Assembly: GCF_003732265.1 (NCBI RefSeq)
Contig: NZ_MOBK01000010.1
Span: 186,001 to 250,000, forward strand
Source: Pseudomonas brassicacearum
Lineage (GTDB): Bacteria; Pseudomonadota; Gammaproteobacteria; Pseudomonadales; Pseudomonadaceae
Direction: 5' to 3'
DNA: 64,000 bases
Shown here piece by piece: positions 15,867 to 23,430 of the stretch. Position 1 is the stretch's first letter; every line of letters starts with the position of its first letter. The notes below the pieces were generated by a model. It had not been told where the DNA came from. It worked only from the letters and a program-made list of their open reading frames with translations, and did not search any database. Made by a program: the position numbers and the translations under genes.

Positions 15867-17549
15867 TTATGCATTGCTTGGCGCCTCCAGCAAAATCCGC
15901 CCACTGGAGCAGGTGGCGGTTTCATTTCGATAGGCGAAATACAATTTGCTGCGCTCCGGGTCAAAGCGCAGGTGCAACTGGATTTCGTCACCGGGGCGCA
16001 CCAGTTGCTGGAATTTCAGCACTTCCATGCCCGCGAATTTTGCCGGCAGGTCCATCAATTGCTGGCCGAGGCTCATCGCCCATTCCACCTGCACCACGCC
16101 GGGCAGTACCGGGGTTTGCGGGAAGTGGCCGCTGAAGTAAGCGAGGTCCGGCGGGACCGCCAGCTGAAGGCTCCACTCGCCGCCGACTTCAACCTGTTCG
16201 AGCACTTCCGGTGCTTTGACTCGGGGCGCCAGCAATAAGGCTTCGACATCGGCCTGAGGCAGTTTGCCCTGCGCGTTCAGAGGCATTTGCCGCAGCAATC
16301 GCCAGCGTCGTGGCAGGGCGAGGGTTTCGCAGTGCTGGGTCAGGTGCTGACGCAGTTCCTGCGTGAGGGTGCGTCGACCCTGATTGCGCAAGGCATGCAA
16401 GCCCGATTCGCTCAACACCAACAGCGCACCCAGCGAGGCGCGGTTTTCCTGGACCACGCCGAGGCGCGCTTCCGCGACCCAGTTGTGGTCCATCAGGGCC
16501 TTTTCCAGCATGGGCAGCGAGATACGTTTTTCTTCCAGTTTGACGATCCGGTCCAGCCGTCCGAGCAATTCAAAACGGCCGTTGGCCGTAATGCGTGCGG
16601 CGTCAGCGGTGTGTTCGGTGTGGCCGGCCGGCAAATAGGGCGACTGGATCAGCAGCGCGCCGTCACTGTCCTGGCTCAGTTCGACCTCCGCAAACGGCTG
16701 CCAGAGATCGTCCCTCTGACGCCAGGCGATGCCGCCGGTTTCCGAGCTGCCGAGGATTTCCGTTGGCCATTGTTGCAGACGCTGGTGCAGGCTTTGCGCG
16801 GCCTCGGCGGGCAACGCGCCACCCGAGGAAAACACTCGTCGCACGGCGCTCAAGGCGGGCCAGTCGAGGTTGTCACCCATGCGCTTGAGCAGCGCCGGGC
16901 TGGCGACCCAGGCGAAGGCCGGGTGTTCACGGCTGGCACGCTGCAAGTCTTCGGGAAACGCCAGTTGCTTGCGTACGAATGTCCGCCCGGCGCACAACGG
17001 CCACAGCACCCGAAACAGCAAGCCATAGATGTGTTGAGTGGCGACGCTGCCGATAATGCACGCCTCGCCCAGGTCTGCGCCCCAGAGTTGTTCCAGCGCC
17101 TGAACTTCATTGGCCAGTTGGCGCAGGGTTTTATCGATGCGTTTGGGTTCGCCACTGGAGCCGGAAGTGCAAAGGCTCAGCTGGCAGGTGTCCAAATTCA
17201 GTGCGGCACCCGCGAGAGGCGGGTGACGGTAATCGCTCAGGGGCGCGTCATCGGCCAGATCGGTCAGCCACAGATCGACTTCGCCGGACCAGCGCTGGCG
17301 CGTCTGCGGTTGCAGGTCGGCGGGCAGCAGCACGCTGACGCCGGCGCGCCAGGCGCCGAGCAGGGCAATGGCCAGCTCTGCGGCGTCTTCCAGGTGCACG
17401 GCAATGCGCTGCACACCCTGGGCTTGCAGGCCGGCTGCCAAACGCAGGGCCTGTTCGCACAGTTGTGCATGATTCAACGCCGGTTCGGCCGTGACGGCAC
17501 GCTCCGGCTGAGCCTTGAGCAACAGCTGCTCAAGCTTTATCCAATTCAT
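15867..17549 (-). CDS. apeH: AMP-dependent acyl ligase fused to a hot-dog dehydratase (ApeH-ApeI type)
   Basis: A 560-residue two-domain enzyme. Residues 1 to about 445 are an adenylating ligase: phosphate loop LCTSGSSGEPKR (126-137), GSSETGG (267-273), GRLDRIVK (330-337) and a catalytic lysine Lys429 in AQGKLPQ. It would activate the aromatic starter acid and load it on a carrier protein. Residues about 455-555 form a FabA/FabZ-like hot-dog domain (GHFPQTPVLPGVVQVEW, His475), matching the separate ApeI dehydratase of other clusters. The start at 17549 overlaps the preceding stop (ATGA). An in-frame start 11 codons upstream lies inside that gene and is less likely. The two activities on one chain may channel initiation and dehydration on the same carrier protein. 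Confidence 0.88.
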   Translation of the reverse strand: MNWIKLEQLLLKAQPERAVTAEPALNHAQLCEQALRLAAGLQAQGVQRIAVHLEDAAELAIALLGAWRAGVSVLLPADLQPQTRQRWSGEVDLWLTDLADDAPLSDYRHPPLAGAALNLDTCQLSLCTSGSSGEPKRIDKTLRQLANEVQALEQLWGADLGEACIIGSVATQHIYGLLFRVLWPLCAGRTFVRKQLAFPEDLQRASREHPAFAWVASPALLKRMGDNLDWPALSAVRRVFSSGGALPAEAAQSLHQRLQQWPTEILGSSETGGIAWRQRDDLWQPFAEVELSQDSDGALLIQSPYLPAGHTEHTADAARITANGRFELLGRLDRIVKLEEKRISLPMLEKALMDHNWVAEARLGVVQENRASLGALLVLSESGLHALRNQGRRTLTQELRQHLTQHCETLALPRRWRLLRQMPLNAQGKLPQADVEALLLAPRVKAPEVLEQVEVGGEWSLQLAVPPDLAYFSGHFPQTPVLPGVVQVEWAMSLGQQLMDLPAKFAGMEVLKFQQLVRPGDEIQLHLRFDPERSKLYFAYRNETATCSSGRILLEAPSNA

Positions 17550-18091
17550 GAGTGGCCTCGTACCCGTTGTCGTATCAGCCATTCAATGGCAAACAGCAGG
17601 CCCATCAATCCGTAGGAAATCAGACCGGTGTACAACATCCACCAGCTCAGCGGTGCCCAAAGGGTCAGGGCGGCGGCGAGCAAGCCGTTAAAGATGAAAA
17701 ACACACACCAGGCAATCGTCACCTGACGCGTATAAATAATGGCCTTGGCCGGCAGGTGCGGTTCACGCAGGCGCGCCAGGCGTTCGACCATCGGCGGGCC
17801 GAATTTTAGGCTCAGGCCAAACAGCCCGAGCATGAACGCGCTGATCAGCACCGGGTACCAGCGCAGCAAGCGCGGGCTGTCGAACAGCGCCAGCAACAGG
17901 CAAAAAGCGATGGCGATGGTCGACATCCACAGGCTGCCGGGACGCCGCGCCCCGAGCAACGCCCGCGCCAGCCACAGGCTGCCCAAGAGCAGGCCGAACT
18001 GCCACGGAGCAAAATGTTCCATGCCGAAATACACCGCAAAGGGGTACATCAGGCCCGCGAGCAGCAGGCCAAGGCCGACCAGTCGGCTCAT
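17546..18091 (-). CDS. Aryl-polyene cluster integral membrane protein (COG4648-like)
   Basis: A 181-residue hydrophobic protein with about five or six membrane helices and a conserved basic loop (LKFGPPMVERLARLREPHLP). This family of unknown molecular function sits between the carrier-protein genes and the AMP-ligase in aryl-polyene clusters (ApeG position). It overlaps the second carrier-protein gene by four bases and the ligase gene by four bases. A scaffold role for the membrane-bound synthase is a guess. Confidence 0.78.
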   Translation of the reverse strand: MSRLVGLGLLLAGLMYPFAVYFGMEHFAPWQFGLLLGSLWLARALLGARRPGSLWMSTIAIAFCLLLALFDSPRLLRWYPVLISAFMLGLFGLSLKFGPPMVERLARLREPHLPAKAIIYTRQVTIAWCVFFIFNGLLAAALTLWAPLSWWMLYTGLISYGLMGLLFAIEWLIRQRVRGHS

Positions 18092-18342
18092 GCTGCCGGT
18101 TGAACCAGTCGATAGACCGCCTCGACCACGTCGCTGACAGTCCGCACCGATTTGAATTCTTCGGCGGCGATTTTCTTGCCGGTCTGACGCTTGATGTGAT
18201 CGATCAGGTCGACGGCGTCGATGCTGTCGATTTCCAGATCCTGATACAGGTTCGATTCGAGGCTTACGCGCGCCGGGTCCAGCTCGAAGAGTTCGACCAA
18301 GGCATCGCGCAGGGTGTTGAAAATGTCGTCACGAGTTTGCAT
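18088..18342 (-). CDS. apeF: Acyl carrier protein (ApeF-type)
   Basis: An 84-residue acidic carrier protein with the phosphopantetheine attachment site LEIDSIDAVDL (Ser40). Paired carrier genes (apeE, apeF) are a hallmark of aryl-polyene loci, where one accepts the starter and the other the growing chain. Which does which cannot be read here. It begins ten bases after the first carrier gene and ends in a four-base overlap with the membrane-protein gene. Confidence 0.92.
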   Translation of the reverse strand: MQTRDDIFNTLRDALVELFELDPARVSLESNLYQDLEIDSIDAVDLIDHIKRQTGKKIAAEEFKSVRTVSDVVEAVYRLVQPAA

Positions 18343-18351
18343 GGTCCGGTC

Positions 18352-18612
18352 TCAAGCTGCCTGTTTTGCAGTGACGAACGCCGCAAGGCTCGCCACGTTG
18401 GTGAAGTGATTACGGGTGTCCTTGGCGTCGGCGTCGATTTTGATGCCGTATTTTTTCTGAATCGCCAGGCCGAGCTCCAGAGCGTCCACCGAATCCAGGC
18501 CCAGGCCTTCGCCGAACAATGTCTGGTCGTTGTCGATGTCGTCGGCGCTGATGTCTTCGAGGCCGAGGGCGTCGATGATCAGTTCTTTGATTTCACGGTG
18601 TAGTTCGCTCAT
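18352..18612 (-). CDS. apeE: Acyl carrier protein (ApeE-type)
   Basis: An 86-residue carrier protein with the motif LGLDSVDALEL; Ser41 is the phosphopantetheine site. It is the first of two adjacent carrier genes. Its start lies within the last 20 bases of the acyltransferase gene, so translation is probably coupled. The conjugated chain is expected to be built on one of the two carriers. Confidence 0.92.
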   Translation of the reverse strand: MSELHREIKELIIDALGLEDISADDIDNDQTLFGEGLGLDSVDALELGLAIQKKYGIKIDADAKDTRNHFTNVASLAAFVTAKQAA

Positions 18613-19402
18613 CTTCGGCGAGCTCCTTAATAAAGTAAGTATGCAGATATTCGTTGAGCTTGCGCGAAGCCTGCGGGGGCGGGCCTAGCGTTGCGAAAGA
18701 CTGTGGGTCTATATCGGCCCCAACGCGAAAACTGAAGTGCACGCGGCGTTTCGGGATCCGATACCAGGGTTCGGCCTTGGTCAATGTCGTCGGGCTGACC
18801 TTGATGATCACCGGGGTGAGGATTTTCGCACCGCGCAGGGCGATTGCCGCGCCCCCCCGATGAAAGGCTGGCGCCTCACCGGGCTGGGTGCGCGTGCCTT
18901 CGGGAAAGATGATCAAGGTCTGGCCGTCTTTCAGTGCATCGGCAGCCGCGTCCAGCATGTCCATGCTGCCGTCGTTGCTGATGTATTCGGTGCGACGCAG
19001 CGGGGCGCGGGTAAAAGGGTTGTCCCAGAGACTTTGTTTCACCACGCAATTGGCATGACGCACCAGGCCAATCAGAAACACGACATCGATCAGCGAGGGG
19101 TGATTGGCGAGGATCATTTGCCCGGGGCGACCGAGTTTTTCCGCCCCCTGGATGTCGTAGGTCAGGACGCCGGTACGGGCCATGAACCGGACAAAAAACC
19201 AGAAGCAACGACTGACGGTTTTTCGGGCGCGCAGCCGGTGGGTCCTGGCATCACCGGGCAGGCAACCCAGCAACGGAAAAACCACCAGCCGCAGGCACAG
19301 GCCGCCCAACCCGAACAGGGTGAAGCTTGCGGCAGTGGCCAGCAGGCGCCAGTAATAGGCGTCGCGGTTTTTTCCGGTTACGGGGTGCGATGCCAAGTCC
19401 AT
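18593..19402 (-). CDS. apeD: 1-acyl-glycerol-phosphate acyltransferase-like enzyme (ApeD-type)
   Basis: A 269-residue PlsC-family acyltransferase. The catalytic NHPSLID (H-x4-D) and the FPEGTR substrate motif are both intact. Two hydrophobic segments near the N-terminus (about residues 22-47) anchor it to the inner membrane. The start at 19402 is supported by GGAAGA eight bases upstream and by the family N-terminus. It overlaps the end of the first gene by 25 bases. A role in preparing the lipid anchor of the pigment is inferred. Confidence 0.87.
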   Translation of the reverse strand: MDLASHPVTGKNRDAYYWRLLATAASFTLFGLGGLCLRLVVFPLLGCLPGDARTHRLRARKTVSRCFWFFVRFMARTGVLTYDIQGAEKLGRPGQMILANHPSLIDVVFLIGLVRHANCVVKQSLWDNPFTRAPLRRTEYISNDGSMDMLDAAADALKDGQTLIIFPEGTRTQPGEAPAFHRGGAAIALRGAKILTPVIIKVSPTTLTKAEPWYRIPKRRVHFSFRVGADIDPQSFATLGPPPQASRKLNEYLHTYFIKELAEDERTTP

Positions 19403-20103
19403 ACACGATTCTTCCAGGCATGTTGGCAAGTGGTTTGCTGGCCGAGCAGGGTACGCAACAGATTCAGGGCATGGGGCCAGTGGGCTTTGGACAAGCATTG
19501 CGTCGAGCTGTTCAGGGACAACTGCCAGTCGGTACCGGGGGTTAGCAACAACGCCACGGCATACGGAAACGGCACATCGTCGATCCAGGTCTCGTAGGCG
19601 TCGGGCGGTTGTTCTTCGGTGACAATCAACAGGACGGCAGGCGCGCCTTCGTCCAGCATCGCCGCGGCCTCTAGCATGCCGTGTTCAAGCCCGTCACCGG
19701 CGGCGGCGAGCGCGGTCATTTCGCTGGTTTCGCCACGCATGATCGACCAAAGACCAATAACGGCGTTGTGGACGGACAAGCTGAATTGAGTCGGCGACAA
19801 CGGCTGGTCGGCCGCCAGATCCCTGAGGATTTCGAACGTGCGCGGCGTTTCGCCGTGGCGGGAAATAAAGACCAACGGTAGGTCCTTGCGACTGTCGGCC
19901 AAGGGCCAGCCGACGCTGAAGGCCATTCGCGCCAGGCGGCTGAGTCGCCGGCGCTGCATGGCGGGCAGAAACGACACGTCGGGGGCGGCATCGCTGCTCG
20001 CAAGCACGACCGGTTGTCGGCTCCATGCCTGCCAGTCGTCCACGCTTTCGAGCCCGGGAGCCCACGCGCGCCATTGGGCGATGTTGAAGTTGATCACAGA
20101 CAT
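19378..20103 (-). CDS. apeC: Chain-length-factor-like ketosynthase partner (ApeC-type)
   Basis: A 241-residue protein related to the N-terminal half of ketosynthases (FNIAQWRAWAPGLESVDDW; SPTQFSLSVHNAVIGLWSI) but without the Cys-His-His triad. This is the aryl-polyene ketosynthase-like/chain-length-factor family, which pairs with ApeO. The start at 20103 gives the usual N-terminus; a start 63 codons earlier would lie in non-conserved DNA. It is the first gene of the minus-strand run, so the operon promoter should lie in the adjacent 20104-20458 gap. Confidence 0.85.
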   Translation of the reverse strand: MSVINFNIAQWRAWAPGLESVDDWQAWSRQPVVLASSDAAPDVSFLPAMQRRRLSRLARMAFSVGWPLADSRKDLPLVFISRHGETPRTFEILRDLAADQPLSPTQFSLSVHNAVIGLWSIMRGETSEMTALAAAGDGLEHGMLEAAAMLDEGAPAVLLIVTEEQPPDAYETWIDDVPFPYAVALLLTPGTDWQLSLNSSTQCLSKAHWPHALNLLRTLLGQQTTCQHAWKNRVWTWHRTP

Positions 20104-20458
20104 ACATCCCGCCCCAGCAGGGCTAACGTGACGCGGTGAGTCGCAAAAACAGCGACAGACCTTACGTGGCGCGTAACGCCGAGTGGCGCGCATTATCCCG
20201 GTGCTACAGGTGCGTAGCAAATGCTGGTTACATTTTGCGCAAGGAAATGTACCGTCCGGTTCGCGAAAATTTATCGTTTGGCCATTATCCACATCGGGAT
20301 GCTCGCGTCTGTCGGCGCAACGCCAAATTCAATGGATGAGATTGCCTCTTATTCATAGGGAAACAGGCGCTGACCGTGTAGTCCCTATCCCAAGGAGGTA
20401 GCTAAGCGATGCCGTGGACTACTACACTCGGTCATTCTTTGATACACGGAGGTCTGAC
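20104..20458. other. Divergent intergenic region between the aryl-polyene operon and parA
   Basis: This 355-base gap must hold the promoter of the minus-strand pigment operon and that of the plus-strand ParA gene. I see no convincing -35/-10 pair for either. Two ribosome-binding sequences are clear on the plus strand. AAGGAGGT (20392-20399) stands nine bases before an ATG at 20409, which opens a short out-of-frame reading. CGGAGGT (20447-20453) stands ahead of the ParA ATG. The first could drive a short leader peptide that overlaps parA. Confidence 0.5.
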
Positions 20459-21229
20459 ATGCGGCGCGTGGTGTTTAATCAAAAAGGTGGCGTGGGCAAA
20501 TCCAGTATTGCCTGCAATCTGGCGGCGGTCAGTGCCAGCGAGGGCTATCGCACCCTATTGGTGGATCTCGATGCCCAGGCCAACTCCACTCAATACCTGA
20601 CGGGCCTCACCGGCAGTGACATCCCGATGGGCATCGCCGACTTCTTCAAGCAAACCCTGTCCTCCGGCCCGTTCTCAAAGAAAAACCAGGTCGACATCTA
20701 CGAAACGCCCTTCGAGAATCTGCATGTGGTCACTGCCACGGCTGAGTTGGCGGATTTGCAGCCCAAGCTTGAGGCGAAACACAAGATCAACAAGCTGCGT
20801 AAGTTGCTTGAGGAGTTGGGGGAAGATTACGACCGGATCTATCTGGATACACCGCCCGCGCTGAACTTCTACGCGGTGTCTGCGTTGATTGCCGCTGATC
20901 GCGTGCTGATCCCCTTCGACTGCGACAGCTTCTCGCGTCAGGCGTTGTACGGCCTGCTGGCTGAAATCGAGGAATTGAAGGAAGACCACAACGAAGGCCT
21001 GGAAGTCGAAGGCATCGTGGTCAACCAGTTCCAGGCCCGCGCCAGCCTGCCGCAGCAGATCCTCGACGAGTTGATCGCCGAAGGGTTGCCGGTGTTGCCG
21101 GTGTACCTGGCCAGTTCAGTGCGTATGCGCGAATCCCACCAGGCGAACACGCCGCTGATCCACCTCGACCCACGGCACAAGCTGACCCAGCAATTCGTCG
21201 AGCTGCACAACCTGCTGGAAAATGCCTGA
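20459..21229 (+). CDS. Orphan ParA-family ATPase
   Basis: A 256-residue deviant-Walker ATPase: KGGVGKS (residues 9-15), the LVDLDAQAN Walker A' region and YLDTPPA as Walker B. ParA proteins position plasmids, chromosomes or large complexes by nucleotide-dependent DNA or membrane binding. No ParB gene or parS-like site is present nearby, so the cargo is unknown. The ATG at 20459 has CGGAGGT at ideal distance. A GTG 15 codons upstream at 20414 is possible but adds residues the family lacks. A REP doublet follows immediately. Confidence 0.88.
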   Translation: MRRVVFNQKGGVGKSSIACNLAAVSASEGYRTLLVDLDAQANSTQYLTGLTGSDIPMGIADFFKQTLSSGPFSKKNQVDIYETPFENLHVVTATAELADLQPKLEAKHKINKLRKLLEELGEDYDRIYLDTPPALNFYAVSALIAADRVLIPFDCDSFSRQALYGLLAEIEELKEDHNEGLEVEGIVVNQFQARASLPQQILDELIAEGLPVLPVYLASSVRMRESHQANTPLIHLDPRHKLTQQFVELHNLLENA

Positions 21230-21254
21230 TCCCGGCTAACACCAGCAATCAAAA

Positions 21255-21344
21255 TGTGGGAGCGGGCTTGCTCGCGAATGCGGTGTGACAGTCGACATCT
21301 ACATTAACTGACACGCCGCATTCGCGAGCAAGCCCGCTCCCACA
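21255..21344. repeat. REP doublet (GTGGGAGCGGGCTTGC family)
   Basis: Two inverted copies of the TGTGGGAGCGGGCTTGCTCGCGAA element face each other between the convergent parA and trxC genes. The spacer also pairs partly. This is the standard P. fluorescens-type REPIN and may serve as a bidirectional transcript-end structure. Confidence 0.9.
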
Positions 21345-21361
21345 TTGATTCGGTGGTGGTT

Positions 21362-21796
21362 TTAGATCCCCTGGCTACGCAGCCAACTCATCAACTGCGG
21401 CAGCGGAAACGCCCCGCTCTGGCGCGCCACTTCCCGGCCGTTCTTGAACAGAATCAAACTCGGAATCGAGCGAATCCCCAACTGCGCCGACAACTGCTGG
21501 TTCGCCTCGCTGTCCAGTTTCGCCAACCGGCACTTGCCCGCCAGCTGACCGGCCGCCTGCTCGAACACCGGCGCAAACGACTTGCACGGCCCGCACCAAT
21601 CGGCCCACACATCCACCAGCAACGGCAGATCGCCTTTGATCTGGCTGGCGTAATCGCCTTGCTTCAATTCGAACGGCTTGCTCAGCAAGACCTCGGCTTT
21701 GCAGCGCCCGCATTTTGGATGGTCGCTGAGGCGCTCGGCGGGGATGCGGTTGAGGCCGTTGCAGTGGGGGCAGGGGATGAGGAGTGGGTCGGTCAT
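21362..21796 (-). CDS. trxC: Thioredoxin TrxC (thioredoxin 2)
   Basis: A 144-residue cytoplasmic thiol-disulfide reductase. The N-terminal zinc motif CPHC...CGRC (from about residue 9) followed by WADWCGPCK identifies TrxC, not TrxA. The cis-proline stretch SIPSLILF is present. It keeps reduced substrates during oxidative stress. I start at the ATG at 21796 because it gives the family N-terminus. An upstream in-frame start eight codons earlier is weaker. It lies downstream of selO on the same strand, and both proteins act in redox stress. Confidence 0.94.
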   Translation of the reverse strand: MTDPLLIPCPHCNGLNRIPAERLSDHPKCGRCKAEVLLSKPFELKQGDYASQIKGDLPLLVDVWADWCGPCKSFAPVFEQAAGQLAGKCRLAKLDSEANQQLSAQLGIRSIPSLILFKNGREVARQSGAFPLPQLMSWLRSQGI

Positions 21797-21918
21797 GGTC
21801 GGCTCTTCGAAAATTAGCAATCAGTGCCAGGGATCTGGAGGCAAAGATCCCGATTATCAATAGGTCGAGGCCTATGACCGTGAGCACCGATCGATGCCAA
21901 TCTGAAATTTCGGTGGGC

Positions 21919-23382
21919 TCAAGACGAACAACTAATCTCTAAATGCTTGCCCCACTCCGGCGGCCGCTCGGCGTAACTCTCCATCCCCGGCTGTTCCTCG
22001 AACGGATTGCTCAGCACCGCGTGCAGCCGTCGAACCTCTGAATAGTCGCCGCTCTCAGCGGCATCGATAGCCTTTTGCGCCAGGTAATTACGCAGGATGT
22101 ACAGCGGATTGACCGCGTGCATCCGTTGCCGGCGCTGTTCCTGGTCATCCGCGCCTTCGCGGGCAACCCGGGCGATATAGCGCTCGCCCCAGGCATCGAA
22201 GCCCTTGATGTCGACGAAGTCATCGCGCAAGCGGGAAACGGCCAGCTCCGGGGCGTCCTCACCCAATCGACGGAAGAACAGGCTGTAATCGACGCCACTG
22301 TTCTGCATCAGTTGCAGCAGGTGTTCCAGCAGTTTCTGGTCATCGTCTTCCGCGGTGGTGAAGCCGAGGCGGCGGCGCATCAGGTCCAGGTAGTGGGCCT
22401 GGTACAGCGGCAGGTAGAGCCCGAGTGTTTCGCGCAGGGCTTCGACGCTGATGAACGGCGTCAGGGCCTGGGCCAGGGCGCTGAGGTTCCACTGGCCGAT
22501 CGGCACCTGATTGCTGAAGGAATAGCGGCCCTGATCGTCGGAGTGGTTGCAGATGAAGTTGGCATCGAAATCGTCAAGGAAGGCGAACGGGCCGAAGTCG
22601 AAAGTGATGCCGAGGATCGACATGTTGTCGGTGTTCATCACCCCGTGGCAGAAGCCATAGGCTTGCCACTTGGCGATCAGCCCGGCGTTGCGTTCGACGA
22701 TTTCGCGAAACATTGCCAGATACGGTTCCGGCTGTTCCAGGCATTCGGGGAAGTGCATGGCCAGCACGTGTTCGCCGAGTTCTTTCTGCTTTTCAGGACG
22801 TTTGGTGTAGTAGAAGTATTCGAAATGCCCGAAGCGCACATGGCTCGGTGCCAGGCGCAGGACCATGGCGGCGCGTTCCTGCTTCTCGCGCCAGACTGGC
22901 GTATCGGAGCCGATCACGCACAGCGCGCGGGTGGTCGGGATGTTCAGCGCATGCAGCGCCTCAGAGGCGAGAAATTCGCGGATCGAGGAGCGCAACACCG
23001 CGCGACCATCGCCCATGCGTGAAAAAGGCGTCTGGCCGGCGCCCTTGAGGTGTAAGTCCCAGTGTTCGCCGGCCTCGTTGTAGACCTCGCCCAGCAACAA
23101 GCCGCGTCCATCACCCAGCTGCGGGTTGTAGGAACCGAACTGATGCCCGGAATAGACCATCGCCCTCGGCACCGCGTCGGCCCAGAGTTTGTGGCCGCTG
23201 AACAGCTCGGCGAACTCCGGGGTTTCAGCCACGGCCGGGTCCAGGTCCAGCAGTGCCATCGCCGCAGGGCTGGCCACCACCAGGCGCGGGTTATCGATGG
23301 GCTCGGGCAGCACGTGGGCGGAAAACGTATCGCCCAGGCGGGCAAAACGGTTATCGAAGGTCAGTTCGTCGAGGGCTTTCAC
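21919..23382 (-). CDS. selO: Protein adenylyltransferase SelO
   Basis: A 487-residue pseudokinase-fold enzyme that transfers AMP from ATP to protein Ser/Thr/Tyr residues and is linked to redox control. Family stretches include YSGHQFGSYNPQLGDGRG, LKGAGQTPFSR and GVMNTDNMSI (catalytic region near 240-255). In eukaryotes the third residue from the end is selenocysteine; here it is Cys485 in ISCSS, as usual in bacteria. Translation begins at a GTG (23382) with GGAGA six bases upstream. It follows mscK by 48 bases, and the gap contains an 11-base-pair hairpin that overlaps the ribosome site. Confidence 0.94.
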   Translation of the reverse strand: MKALDELTFDNRFARLGDTFSAHVLPEPIDNPRLVVASPAAMALLDLDPAVAETPEFAELFSGHKLWADAVPRAMVYSGHQFGSYNPQLGDGRGLLLGEVYNEAGEHWDLHLKGAGQTPFSRMGDGRAVLRSSIREFLASEALHALNIPTTRALCVIGSDTPVWREKQERAAMVLRLAPSHVRFGHFEYFYYTKRPEKQKELGEHVLAMHFPECLEQPEPYLAMFREIVERNAGLIAKWQAYGFCHGVMNTDNMSILGITFDFGPFAFLDDFDANFICNHSDDQGRYSFSNQVPIGQWNLSALAQALTPFISVEALRETLGLYLPLYQAHYLDLMRRRLGFTTAEDDDQKLLEHLLQLMQNSGVDYSLFFRRLGEDAPELAVSRLRDDFVDIKGFDAWGERYIARVAREGADDQEQRRQRMHAVNPLYILRNYLAQKAIDAAESGDYSEVRRLHAVLSNPFEEQPGMESYAERPPEWGKHLEISCSS

Positions 23383-23391
23383 CGGCCATCT

Positions 23392-23419
23392 CCAGCAGAA
23401 TGTCCAAGCATTCTGCTGG
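23392..23419 (-). promoter_or_regulatory. Intercistronic hairpin overlapping the selO ribosome binding site
   Basis: A perfect 11-base inverted repeat (23392-23402 and 23409-23419) with a six-base loop lies between mscK and selO. On the transcript the 3' arm ends in GG, which are the first two bases of the selO GGAGA. No U-run follows, so it does not look like a terminator. Partial masking of the ribosome site, or protection of the mRNA end, are both possible. Confidence 0.55.
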
Positions 23420-23430
23420 GGATAGGTCGG

